Assembly (NCBI GenBank): GCA_902767045.1
Contig: CACXFT010000117.1
Coordinates: forward strand, 1 to 32,269
Length of the DNA: 32,269 nucleotides
From: an uncultured Prevotellaceae bacterium
Lineage (GTDB): Bacteria > Bacteroidota > Bacteroidia > Bacteroidales > Bacteroidaceae
Direction of reading: 5' to 3'
Made by a program: the position numbers and the translations under genes. Positions 7,717 through 15,518 of this stretch are shown piece by piece; position 1 is the first letter of the stretch, and the number at the start of each line of letters is the position of its first letter. The notes under the pieces were generated by a model. The model had not been told where the DNA came from. It did not search any database and saw nothing but the letters and a program-made list of their open reading frames with translations.

Positions 7717-9009
7717 TTAAAGATCTTGCCCGATATCGGAACGGAAGTATTTATCGGTGAACCCTATTTTCTGAGCTTCTGTAAAGCTCTTTTTCAGTGC
7801 TTCGGCTTTATCTTTTCCATAAGACGACACAGCGATTACCCTACCGCCATTGGTTACCACGGTTCCATCCTTCACAGCTGTTCCACTGTGGAAGACGATG
7901 CTGCCTTCAACTTCTCCGATGCCTTCTATGGGATAGCCTTTATGGTATTCTTGGGGATAGCCTCCGCTCACGAGCATCACGCACACGGCGGCCCGCTCGT
8001 CGAACTCGATGGTACGCTGGTCGAGGTTGCCTTGTGCCACACCCTCGAAAAGGTCTACGATGTCGCTCTTCAGGCGCAGCATCACGCTTTCGGTTTCGGG
8101 GTCGCCCATGCGACAGTTGTATTCGATAACCATGGGGTTGCCCTCAACGTTGATGAGTCCGAAGAAGATAAAGCCTTTGTAATCGATGTCCTCGGCGCGC
8201 AGTCCCTCAACGGTGGGTTTGATGATGCGTTCTTCCACCTTCTGCATCCACTCCTTGGTGGCAAAGGGCACTGGAGAAACGGAGCCCATACCGCCGGTGT
8301 TCAGTCCGGTGTCGCCCTCACCAATGCGTTTATAGTCTTTGGCCTCGGGCAGAATCTTGTAGTGTTCGCCGTCGGTGATTACGAACACCGAACATTCGAT
8401 GCCGCTCAGGAACTCTTCAATCACCACGCGCGACGAGGCATTGCCAAACATGCCGCCGAGCATTTCGCCAAGCTCTCGCTTAGCCTCTTCGAGTGTTGGC
8501 AGAATGAGCACGCCCTTGCCGGCACAAAGTCCGTCGGCCTTGAGCACATAGGGAGCCTTCAAGGTTTCCAGGAAAGCCAGTCCGTCGGCCAGATGCTCAC
8601 CATCGAAAGTCTGATAGCGAGCCGTTGGAATGTTGTGCCGTTGCATGAAAGCCTTGGCAAAATCTTTGCTCCCCTCCAGCACAGCCCCTGCTTTCGAAGG
8701 ACCGATAACGGGTATGCCAGCCGTGAGCGGGTCGGCCTTGAAGTTATCGTAGATGCCTTTCACCAGAGGGTCTTCGGGACCCACCACCACCATGTCAATG
8801 GTTTGTTCTGTGCAGAATTTCTTCAGTGCATCAAAGTCGTCGGCTTTGATGGCAACATTCTCACTTTTGCATTCGCTGCCGGCCAATGTCATGCCGGCTG
8901 TTCCGGCATTGCCCGGTGCAACAAACAGTTTCTCTACATGTTTGCTCTGCGCAATCTTCCATGCCAAGGCATGCTCGCGTCCGCCACTTCCTAAAAGCAG
9001 AATTTTCAT
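7717..9009 (-). CDS. purD: Phosphoribosylamine-glycine ligase (GAR synthetase)
   Basis: A 430-residue protein, full length for the family. It ligates phosphoribosylamine and glycine using ATP, the second step of de novo purine synthesis, in the cytosol. Seen: N-terminal [14 protein letters not shown] (from about residue 5), [10 protein letters not shown], the ATP-grasp core with [22 protein letters not shown], and the catalytic end section [10 protein letters not shown] followed by [13 protein letters not shown]. All conserved parts are intact. It lies 46 bases downstream of the S9 peptidase stop and 5 bases upstream of a membrane-protein gene on the same strand, so it is read as part of the minus-strand operon; no separate promoter element stands out in the 46-base spacer. 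Confidence 0.97.
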   Translation of the reverse strand: MKILLLGSGGREHALAWKIAQSKHVEKLFVAPGNAGTAGMTLAGSECKSENVAIKADDFDALKKFCTEQTIDMVVVGPEDPLVKGIYDNFKADPLTAGIPVIGPSKAGAVLEGSKDFAKAFMQRHNIPTARYQTFDGEHLADGLAFLETLKAPYVLKADGLCAGKGVLILPTLEEAKRELGEMLGGMFGNASSRVVIEEFLSGIECSVFVITDGEHYKILPEAKDYKRIGEGDTGLNTGGMGSVSPVPFATKEWMQKVEERIIKPTVEGLRAEDIDYKGFIFFGLINVEGNPMVIEYNCRMGDPETESVMLRLKSDIVDLFEGVAQGNLDQRTIEFDERAAVCVMLVSGGYPQEYHKGYPIEGIGEVEGSIVFHSGTAVKDGTVVTNGGRVIAVSSYGKDKAEALKKSFTEAQKIGFTDKYFRSDIGQDL

Positions 9010-9055
9010 TGTCCTATATATATTTAATAATGTGGGTTATTTCTTCTCGTGCCAT

Positions 9056-11290
9056 TCACTCTCCTTCCTCGGAAGGTGTAAGGGGGAGGGGCTTCAGATA
9101 ATCCTCGAAGTACTGTGTGATGCGTTCATGCAGGTGCACGCTCTGATGTCCGCGCATGTTGTGTGGTTCGCCCGGATACACGAAGAAGTCGGGTTGTGTG
9201 CCCTCTTCAATGCACTTGGCAATAAACATCAAGCAGTGCTGTGGCACCACGGTAGCATCGTTATAACCGGTGATGATTTGCAGCTTTCCCTTCAGGTTCT
9301 TGGCCTGGTTCAGCAGCGAGCACTTGGCATAGCCTTCGGGATTCTGTTGGGGCGAGTCCATATAGCGTTCGCCATACATCACCTCATACCATTTCCAGTC
9401 GATAACGGGTCCGCCGGCCACACCCACCTTAAACACCTCGGGGTGATGGGTCATCATGGTGATGGTCATGTAACCGCCGAACGACCACCCGTGCACTCCT
9501 ATGCGGTCGGCATCAACATACGGCAACGACTTGAGAAAGGCCACGCCTTGCATTTGGTCGTCGGTTTCCACCTGTCCGAGCTGGCGGAAGGTGGCCTGTT
9601 CAAACTCCCGTCCGCGGTTTTCCGAACCGCGGTTATCGAGAATGAACACCACATAGCCTTTCTGTGCCATATAGGTTTCCCACGAGCGCGAGCAGTAGTG
9701 CCAACGTGCATCCACATTGTGGGCGTGCGGTCCGCCGTAGACATAGATAACCGTGGGATATTTCTTCTGCGGGTTGAAGTTGGCCGGTTTCACCATGCGA
9801 TAGTAGAGGTCGGTAACGCCATCGGCAGCTTTGATGGTTCCGCTAGTATATTCGGGCACCTGATAGTCTTTCCAAGGGTCTTCTGCCACCAACAGCTGCA
9901 CCGGTTTGTTCTTCGCCTGTGCGGTTTGCACGGTAATCACCCGTGGCACGGTGGGTTCCGAGTAGCGGTCGATGAGCCAGGCACCCGACGATGAGAGCGA
10001 GGCATAGTGATAGCCGCGCCCGTTGTCGAGCAGCGTGCGCCTGCCGGTTTTCACATCCACCGCCCATGTGTTGCGCTGAATGGGGTTGCACTCGTTGGAA
10101 GCAATCACCACACTGCGGGATTTCTGGTTGAACCCTAACAAGTCGAGCACCACCCACGGTCCGCTGGTGAGTTGTTTGAGGATGGTTCCGTCGGCAGCAT
10201 TGCACAAGTAGAGGTGGTTGTAGCCGTCGCGTTGCGACTGCATGATATATTTACTCCCATCCCAAGGCAGGAACACGATGGGGTGGAGGGGTTCCACATA
10301 TCGGTCGTGCTGTTCGCGATAGAGTTCTTTCATGCGCTCGCCCGTTTCGGCATTGTAGCTCACCAGCCGGCAGTCGTTCTGGTCGCGGTTCAGTTCAAAC
10401 ATGTAAACAGTCTTCGAATCGGGACTCCATGCGATGTTGGTGAAGTAGCACGGCTCGTCGCTCAGCTTGCCATCTTGGGCAATAGGCGCTGTGTGGCCGT
10501 CCTTGGGTGTTTGCAGGAAGACGTTGCGCCCTGTTTCCACATTGAAGATGCCCACGGTAACGGAGTGCGACTGTTCGCCCGCCATGGGGTATTTGTCGGG
10601 CTGATAGGCTGCCGACCTTTCAAACACATCCACCTGAGGATAGTCGGCCACGGCCTGCTGGTCCATCCGGTAGTAGGCGAGGCACTTGCCATCAGGACTC
10701 CAGAAAGTTCCCTTTGTAATGCCGAACTCATCTCGGTGTACGCTCTGCCCGTAAACGATGCCGCGCGAGCCGTCGGTAGAGAGCTGATGGGTGTGCTCGG
10801 CTTCATCCTGCACATACAGCTGATGGTCTTTCACATAGGCCGTAGCTCTGGAATCCTTGCTCCAGTCGTTGGCTGTCTGCCCCGACACGCTATCCTGCCA
10901 CACCGTCTGGTGGGCTTTGAAGTCAACCAGCATGAAAGCCCGTCCGTTACCCACCGCCACGAGTGGCTTATCGGCGTATGGGAAGTTGGCATTCAGCAGA
11001 TGTCGCACGCGCTTGATGTCGTCGCTACCTGCCCACTGGTTCACCTCGTCGAGTGTGAAGAGCAGGGTTTCCTTGCCTGTTTTCTTGTCAACCAGATAAC
11101 ATTCTTCCACATCGTTTCGCACGAGCTGGTCGCCCCACCATTCATAATATTTGTTCTGCGGCTGCAGGTTATAGAAGTTGTTGCCGCCGAAGTTGAGGTC
11201 TTCAAGTGTGAAGAGTTTCTTCTCTTGTGCCATGGCTGTTGTGAACTGAGCGAAAAGCATCACCAAGCAAAACCATTTAATCTTCGTCAT
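9056..11290 (-). CDS. S9 family dipeptidyl peptidase IV-like exopeptidase
   Basis: A 744-residue secreted serine peptidase. The start is taken at 11290 (MTKIKWFCLVMLFAQ), because it begins a clean signal peptide ending near AMAQ at residue 21 and overlaps the upstream stop by only 14 bases; the open frame itself runs 318 bases further but only as a shadow of the methyltransferase tail. An N-terminal beta-propeller part (with WSPDGKCLAYYRMD and WSPDSKTVYMF) precedes an alpha/beta-hydrolase domain with the triad S603 in GWSFGG, D678 in GYNDATVV and H710 in GEPHNM, spaced as in DPP IV. It would trim dipeptides from peptides in the periplasm or at the surface. The last ten residues (PLTPSEEGE) are encoded by a diverged copy of a dispersed GC-rich repeat, so the native C-terminus was probably altered by an insertion. 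Confidence 0.95.
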   Translation of the reverse strand: MTKIKWFCLVMLFAQFTTAMAQEKKLFTLEDLNFGGNNFYNLQPQNKYYEWWGDQLVRNDVEECYLVDKKTGKETLLFTLDEVNQWAGSDDIKRVRHLLNANFPYADKPLVAVGNGRAFMLVDFKAHQTVWQDSVSGQTANDWSKDSRATAYVKDHQLYVQDEAEHTHQLSTDGSRGIVYGQSVHRDEFGITKGTFWSPDGKCLAYYRMDQQAVADYPQVDVFERSAAYQPDKYPMAGEQSHSVTVGIFNVETGRNVFLQTPKDGHTAPIAQDGKLSDEPCYFTNIAWSPDSKTVYMFELNRDQNDCRLVSYNAETGERMKELYREQHDRYVEPLHPIVFLPWDGSKYIMQSQRDGYNHLYLCNAADGTILKQLTSGPWVVLDLLGFNQKSRSVVIASNECNPIQRNTWAVDVKTGRRTLLDNGRGYHYASLSSSGAWLIDRYSEPTVPRVITVQTAQAKNKPVQLLVAEDPWKDYQVPEYTSGTIKAADGVTDLYYRMVKPANFNPQKKYPTVIYVYGGPHAHNVDARWHYCSRSWETYMAQKGYVVFILDNRGSENRGREFEQATFRQLGQVETDDQMQGVAFLKSLPYVDADRIGVHGWSFGGYMTITMMTHHPEVFKVGVAGGPVIDWKWYEVMYGERYMDSPQQNPEGYAKCSLLNQAKNLKGKLQIITGYNDATVVPQHCLMFIAKCIEEGTQPDFFVYPGEPHNMRGHQSVHLHERITQYFEDYLKPLPLTPSEEGE
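9059..9094 (-). repeat. Diverged copy of the GC-rich palindromic repeat at a gene end
   Basis: Read on the minus strand this is CCCCTCCCCCTTACACCTTC followed by a purine-rich GAGGAAGGAGAG, aligning with the better copies at 15246-15315. It encodes the last residues PLTPSEEGE of the S9 peptidase, matching PLTPPREGE in another protein of this window. Confidence 0.65.
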
Positions 11291-12848
11291 GATCGAATTC
11301 CTCCCTGTCGTTTCTTTTCTTAAAGTTATTCTTTCTTGATTTGAAGTCGGTGTCGGAACCGAAGAGCCTGCGCCGCTGCTCCATTCGTTCGGCACGGGTT
11401 CCGTTGCGGCGGTCGCCCTTTCCTCCACGTCCATCTTTACGGTCGCCGCGGAACTCTTTGCGGTCGCCACGGAAGCCCTTGCGTTCGTCGCGTTCGCCTT
11501 GCCGGTCGAACGGTTTGTGCTGGCGGCGCGGTTCTCCCTTGTAGTCGTGTTCAAACGAGTGGAACTTGAAAGAGCGGATGTCGCCGTCTTCGTTTTCTTC
11601 CTGTTCATCGAATCGTTTTTTAAACTCGCGGTTTTTCTTAAACCTGTGTTTCTCGGCCATGGCCGCTTTCTCTTCGTCTGTTTTCACAACGCCACCTTCC
11701 GAGCGGAAGTCGCGCATCTTGCCCTCAAACATCGAGTATTTGCGGAACTCGCATTCAAGACTTCCGTTATAGAGCGGCACCTTGATAGAGGGTTTCAGTC
11801 CAATCTGGTCGAAACATTCTTCGCGGTAAGAGAGCACCCAGGCATCGTTGCCGCCGAAGGCATGCTTCAGTCGTTCGCCAATCATTTTGTAGGTGGCCAG
11901 CAGGTTGGGGGTGGTGATGCGTTCGCCGTAGGGCGGGTTGGTAACCATGATTGCTTTCTCGGCGGGTTGCTCGAAGTCTTTGAAATCGCGCTGTTCGATG
12001 GTGATGAGCTTGCTGAAGCCAGCAGCCTTCACGTTCATGCGTGCCGTGTTCACGGCCTTCATGTCTACATCGTAGCCATAGATGTGATGTTCGAAGGGGC
12101 GTTCCTGCGAGTCGTCGTTATAGATTTCGTCGAAGAGTTCCTGGTCGAAGTCGGGCCATTTCTCGAAAGCGAACTCTTTGCGGAAGATGCCCGGACTCAT
12201 ATTCTGTGCTATGAGCGCCGCCTCGATGAGCAGGGTGCCCGACCCGCACATGGGGTCGATGAAGTCTGTTTCGCCTCGCCAGCCTGTCATCAGAATCATG
12301 CCGGCCGCGAGCACCTCGTTGAGCGGAGCGTCGACCGAAGCCTGGCGGTAGCCTCGCCGGTGGAGCGACTCGCCGCTGGAATCGAGCGAGAGCGTTGCCT
12401 TGTCTTCGGCAATGTGAATATTCAGCTGAATGTCGGGATTGGTGATGCTGATGCTGGGGCGGGTGCCAAACTTTTCGCGGAACTGGTCTACGATGGCATC
12501 CTTCACCTTATAAGTAACAAAGCGCGAATTGCGAAACTCCTCGGAATACACCACCGAGTCTACGCTGAAGGTCTTACCCTTGCCGATGTAGAGGCTCCAG
12601 TCTATTTTCTTCACCTCGTCGTACATATCGTCGGCACTGCTGGCTTTGAAGTGAGCAATGGGTTTAAGAATGCGTATGGCCGTGTGTAACTGGAAGTTGG
12701 CACGGTACATCATCTCCTTGTTACCCGTGAACGACACCATGCGTCGCCCTATTTCAATGTTGTTTGCACCTAAGTTGGTGAGCTCTTCTGCCAAAACGGG
12801 TTCAAGCCCCATGAAGGTTTTGGCAATGAGTTCAAATTCCTGTTCCAT
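11277..12848 (-). CDS. THUMP-domain RNA guanine-N2 methyltransferase with basic tail
   Basis: A 523-residue protein. Residues about 1-165 form a ferredoxin-like plus THUMP RNA-binding region, followed by a Rossmann methyltransferase with DPMCGSGT (198-205, SAM binding) and NPPYGER (304-310, catalytic). This is the RlmL-type group that makes m2G in 23S rRNA (G2445 in E. coli). Residues from about 390 on are not part of the enzyme fold: they are almost all Lys, Arg, Asp, Glu and Gly, with a tandem FRGDRKE/FRGDRKD repeat, likely a disordered RNA-binding tail. The start overlaps the serine acetyltransferase stop by 17 bases, and its own stop overlaps the peptidase start by 14 bases, indicating coupled translation. 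The exact rRNA position is inferred from the family. Confidence 0.92.
   Translation of the reverse strand: MEQEFELIAKTFMGLEPVLAEELTNLGANNIEIGRRMVSFTGNKEMMYRANFQLHTAIRILKPIAHFKASSADDMYDEVKKIDWSLYIGKGKTFSVDSVVYSEEFRNSRFVTYKVKDAIVDQFREKFGTRPSISITNPDIQLNIHIAEDKATLSLDSSGESLHRRGYRQASVDAPLNEVLAAGMILMTGWRGETDFIDPMCGSGTLLIEAALIAQNMSPGIFRKEFAFEKWPDFDQELFDEIYNDDSQERPFEHHIYGYDVDMKAVNTARMNVKAAGFSKLITIEQRDFKDFEQPAEKAIMVTNPPYGERITTPNLLATYKMIGERLKHAFGGNDAWVLSYREECFDQIGLKPSIKVPLYNGSLECEFRKYSMFEGKMRDFRSEGGVVKTDEEKAAMAEKHRFKKNREFKKRFDEQEENEDGDIRSFKFHSFEHDYKGEPRRQHKPFDRQGERDERKGFRGDRKEFRGDRKDGRGGKGDRRNGTRAERMEQRRRLFGSDTDFKSRKNNFKKRNDREEFDHDED
11433..11495 (-). repeat. 21-bp tandem repeat in the methyltransferase tail
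   Basis: Three 21-bp units (11433-11453, 11454-11474, 11475-11495) encode on the minus strand FRGDRKD, FRGDRKE and the diverged ERDERKG. The first two differ at only a few bases. The repeat extends a charged, glycine-containing tail like eukaryotic RGG-type RNA-binding tails. Confidence 0.7.
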
Positions 12849-13776
12849 TGTCGAATTCTATATCAAAGTTATCAATTGGTTCTTTATTGTATTTGCGTGT
12901 GCCCTCGGCCATGCTTTTGGTAACCCACACGTTGGCTCCCACCACGCATCCCCTGCCAATAGTGATGCGTCCCAGAATGGTGGCATTGGCATACACCACC
13001 ACGTTGTCTTCCAGAATGGGATGGCGGGGTATGCCCTTGATGGGGTTTCCCTTGTCGTCGAGGGGGAAGCTCTTGGCTCCCAAGGTTACACCCTGGTATA
13101 TTTTCACATAGTTGCCGATGATGCAGGTGGCACCAATTACCACACCCGTGCCATGGTCGATGGTGAAGTGATGACCGATGCTGGCAGCGGGATGAATGTC
13201 GATGCCGGTTTCTGAGTGTGCCATCTCGCTCAGCTTGCGGGGTATGAGGGGCACCTCCAACTGGTGTAGCACATGGGCCAGCCTGTAGATGGTGAGTGCC
13301 TTGATGGCGGGATAGCACGAGATAATCTCGCCATAGCTCTCGGCAGCCGGGTCACCGTTGTAGGCAGCCTCCACATCGGTGGAGAGGGTAGCACGAATGG
13401 CAGGCAGCTGGCTCACCACCTCGGTGGCGATGTCGGCAGCACGGCAGCGAAGCTGGGCGAGTTCTTCATAGGAAGTGGGCTCGTCGCAGGTGCGGCAGAA
13501 GCACAATCCGGCCAGCACCTGATCAGTGAGCAGCTTGTGGAGCCGTTCGATGCTAACGCCAATGTGGTAGCTGATGGTATGGGTGTTAAGACTCGACTTT
13601 CCGTAGAATCCCGGAAAGAGAATAGCGCGTGCAAGTTCCACAATTTCTTCGAGTGCAGGACCCGAAGGCAGCGGATGCCCGTCGCGATGCTGATGGAAAA
13701 GCCCTTTCAGCGACTGCTCTTCTGACAGCCGCTCAATGGTCTCTGTGAGTACATGAGTGTTTATGTTGTCGCTCAT
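12832..13776 (-). CDS. cysE: Serine O-acetyltransferase
   Basis: A 314-residue enzyme that acetylates serine with acetyl-CoA, the committed step to cysteine. The start is placed at 13776 (MSDNINTHVL); a frame extension of 24 codons upstream runs into the promoter and is rejected. A helical N-terminal part of about 180 residues precedes the left-handed beta-helix typical of the family, with IDIHPAASIGHHFTIDHGTG, GATCIIGNYVKIYQGVTLG and RHPILEDNVVVYANATILG as hexapeptide coils. The catalytic His and Asp of the DHGTG segment are present. It resembles the longer EpsC-type form. It is the first gene of the minus-strand operon, read from the promoter at 13818-13849, and overlaps the methyltransferase start by 17 bases. 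Confidence 0.93.
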   Translation of the reverse strand: MSDNINTHVLTETIERLSEEQSLKGLFHQHRDGHPLPSGPALEEIVELARAILFPGFYGKSSLNTHTISYHIGVSIERLHKLLTDQVLAGLCFCRTCDEPTSYEELAQLRCRAADIATEVVSQLPAIRATLSTDVEAAYNGDPAAESYGEIISCYPAIKALTIYRLAHVLHQLEVPLIPRKLSEMAHSETGIDIHPAASIGHHFTIDHGTGVVIGATCIIGNYVKIYQGVTLGAKSFPLDDKGNPIKGIPRHPILEDNVVVYANATILGRITIGRGCVVGANVWVTKSMAEGTRKYNKEPIDNFDIEFDNGTGI

Positions 13777-13817
13777 TACTTGGTTGTGTATCAATAAAAG
13801 TCGTTTAAAAGACCCCA

Positions 13818-13849
13818 CAAAGGTAAGGCTTTTTTGGGAAACATGCAAA
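13818..13849 (-). promoter_or_regulatory. Promoter of the cysE-to-yqaA operon
   Basis: Minus strand: TTTG (13846-13849), 20-base spacer, TACCTTTG (13818-13825), about 41 bases before the cysE ATG. This is an exact match to the Bacteroidota primary-sigma consensus. Its -33 box is only 27 bases from the -33 box of the divergent promoter. Confidence 0.8.
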
Positions 13850-13876
13850 CGTTTGGACCAAATTCAAGTGGAAATA

Positions 13877-13908
13877 TTTCTCTATAATATAAATAATGTG
13901 TAATTTTG
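13877..13908 (+). promoter_or_regulatory. Promoter of the head-group gene cluster
   Basis: TTTC (13877-13880), 20-base spacer, TAATTTTG (13901-13908), with the ATG at 13941. The -33 box has one mismatch to TTTG. Because the upstream ATG at 13896 lies inside this promoter, it supports 13941 as the true start. Confidence 0.7.
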
Positions 13909-13940
13909 CACTCAATTTGAGAAAACGTAGAAGTTATTGC

Positions 13941-15518
13941 ATGAAATATGCCATCATTGCTGCCGGAGAAGGGTCGCGCCTGAGTGCCGAGGGCATCAGC
14001 ACCCCCAAACCGCTGGTCGAGTTGCAGGGCGTTGCACTCATCGACCGGCTCATGGGCACATTCCTTCGCCACCATGCCGAAGAGATTGTTGTCATTTGCA
14101 ACGAACAGTCGCCCGGGGTGGTGCAGCACCTCAACCACATTGCCCGAAACGGACTGAACGGATGCCGCGTGCCGCTCAGGGTGGTGGTGAAGACAACGCC
14201 CAGCTCGATGCACAGTTTTTATGAAATGGCACCGTATTTAGAGGGTGGTCCTTTCGTGCTCACTACCGTTGACACAGTTTTCGACCATGCATGGTTCGGG
14301 CGCTTTGTGAAATTGTTTGCCGAAGACACCACTGCCGATGGCTATATGGTGGTTACTCCTTTCGAAGACGACGAGAAACCGCTCTATGTGTCCACTAACG
14401 AAAACCTGATCATCACCGGCTTCTTCGATTCCCACCCCTGCACCCCCGCACCCTCCCACCCCCGCACCTTCGTCTCCGGCGGCATCTATGCACTCAAGGC
14501 GAATGCCATTCCTGTGTTGCGCCAATGCGTGGAACGGGGCGAAATGCGCATGCGCAACTTTCAGCGTGCCCTCGTTCAGGAAGGGTTGCAGCTGAAGGCA
14601 TGGGTTGCCCCGAAGGTGATGGACATCGACCACGCTGCCGACATTGTCAAGGCAGAGGCTTTTCTTGCAGCACCCCGTGTGCACTTGGCACATCGCCGCA
14701 CCCCCGCGCCCACCTACCTTCCCACCCCCGCACCCTCGCACCCCCTCTCCCCCGACGATGCCATCCTCCACACAGTGGCCGAGAAGCTCTGCCAAATGGG
14801 TTTTGAAATGGGGTGCACGAACTTGGAAGAAACCGACATCAACGACTTCGAACGCGATTACTGCAACGGTCGCATCCTGCGCAACCACGTGGTGCTCTGC
14901 ATGCAACGCGACAACAAGTTCCTGCAACAGCTGCAACGGTTGCAACAAATGGGCATGCGCGTGGTGAACAGCGTGGAAAGCATTGCCAACTGCTCGCGCG
15001 GAAAGCTTCATGAGCTGATGCACGAACACCATTTCGTCCTGCCGCCTTCCAACAACGACAAAGGCTGGTGGGTGAAAAGGGCCGACGTGCATTCGCTGGG
15101 CAGTGACGACGTGGTCTATTGCGCCACCGCAGAACAGCGTGATGCTGCCATCAGCAGGTTCACCGAAAAATCGGGTGTGCCGCCCGTGGTGAGTGCACAT
15201 GTTGAGGGGACCGAGGTGAAGTTCTATGGCGTGGGCGAGTGGTTCCGCCCACCCCTAACCCCTCCCCGGGAAGGGGAACAACGCCCACCCCTAACCCCTC
15301 CCCGGGGAGGGGAATGGGAATGGGAATTGGAATGGGGAAAGTTGAGGGATGAGGCAAGGCGGCTGGCTCGCATCACGGGACTCACCGTGTGGGGAGGCGA
15401 TGCCATACTCACACCCGAACCCATCATCATCGACTTCAACGACTGGCCCAGCTTTGCGCCCTGCCGCGAAGAGGCTGCCGAAGCTATTGCCAGACTCATC
15501 GTAAAAGAATGCTCATGA
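13941..15518 (+). CDS. Nucleotidyltransferase fused to an ATP-grasp domain, with in-frame repeat inserts
   Basis: A 525-residue two-domain protein. Residues 1-245 form a sugar-phosphate-type nucleotidyltransferase: IIAAGEGSRL (5-14), PKPLVEL, a TTVDTVFD metal-site strand (108-115) and VSGGIYAL (178-185). Residues about 275-525 resemble ATP-grasp: WWVKRADVHSLG, VEGTEVKFYG, GGDAIL (485-490) and IIIDFNDWPSF (495-505), whose Asp and Asn would bind magnesium. The likely product of the first domain is a CDP- or other NDP-activated head group; the second may phosphorylate or ligate it. Three segments look inserted: TPAPSHPRT at 168-176, a double copy at 253-271, and a double PLTPPR-type block at 436-458 inside the ATP-grasp part. 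All keep frame. The stop overlaps the next ATG by 4 bases (ATGA). Exact substrates are unknown; a cytidylyltransferase role is inferred from the neighbour. Confidence 0.85.
   Translation: MKYAIIAAGEGSRLSAEGISTPKPLVELQGVALIDRLMGTFLRHHAEEIVVICNEQSPGVVQHLNHIARNGLNGCRVPLRVVVKTTPSSMHSFYEMAPYLEGGPFVLTTVDTVFDHAWFGRFVKLFAEDTTADGYMVVTPFEDDEKPLYVSTNENLIITGFFDSHPCTPAPSHPRTFVSGGIYALKANAIPVLRQCVERGEMRMRNFQRALVQEGLQLKAWVAPKVMDIDHAADIVKAEAFLAAPRVHLAHRRTPAPTYLPTPAPSHPLSPDDAILHTVAEKLCQMGFEMGCTNLEETDINDFERDYCNGRILRNHVVLCMQRDNKFLQQLQRLQQMGMRVVNSVESIANCSRGKLHELMHEHHFVLPPSNNDKGWWVKRADVHSLGSDDVVYCATAEQRDAAISRFTEKSGVPPVVSAHVEGTEVKFYGVGEWFRPPLTPPREGEQRPPLTPPRGGEWEWELEWGKLRDEARRLARITGLTVWGGDAILTPEPIIIDFNDWPSFAPCREEAAEAIARLIVKECS
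14432..14467 (+). repeat. C-rich in-frame insert, copy 1
   Basis: A run of CACCCCTGCA, then CCCCCGCACC, then CTCCCACCCCCGCACC, encoding HPCTPAPSHPRT inside the nucleotidyltransferase domain just before the strand VSGGIYA. It shares sequence and reading frame with the copies at 14697-14753 and 16472-16529. Flanking codons show ordinary composition. Confidence 0.75.
14697..14753 (+). repeat. C-rich in-frame insert, copies 2a and 2b
   Basis: Two head-to-tail relatives of the C-rich repeat, encoding RTPAPTYL and then PTPAPSHPLSP, at the border between the nucleotidyltransferase and ATP-grasp domains. Same translated frame as copies 1 and 3. Confidence 0.75.
15246..15315 (+). repeat. Tandem pair of GC-rich palindromic repeats
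   Basis: Two near-identical copies (15246-15280 and 15282-15315) of CGCCCACCCCTAACCCC followed by a palindromic TCCCCGGGGAGGGGA core. They encode RPPLTPPREGEQ and RPPLTPPRGGEW within the ATP-grasp part. Directly after, 15312-15337 is a GGGAAT-rich stretch (GGGAATGGGAATTGGAAT) read as EWEWELEW, a further small tandem repeat. Confidence 0.85.

Noticed and set aside
7726..8994. 422-codon plus-strand frame
   Set aside because: It is the exact antisense shadow of purD, which has all its family motifs.
11291..11608. N-terminal extension of the S9 peptidase frame
   Set aside because: It runs through the methyltransferase tail in another frame, is low complexity, and precedes a perfect signal peptide start at 11290.
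13777..13848. 24-codon upstream extension of cysE
   Set aside because: It overlaps the consensus promoter at 13818-13849, so the ATG at 13776 is preferred.
14238..15200. 320-codon minus-strand frame
   Set aside because: It is antisense to the nucleotidyltransferase gene, rich in His and Val, and without recognisable motifs.
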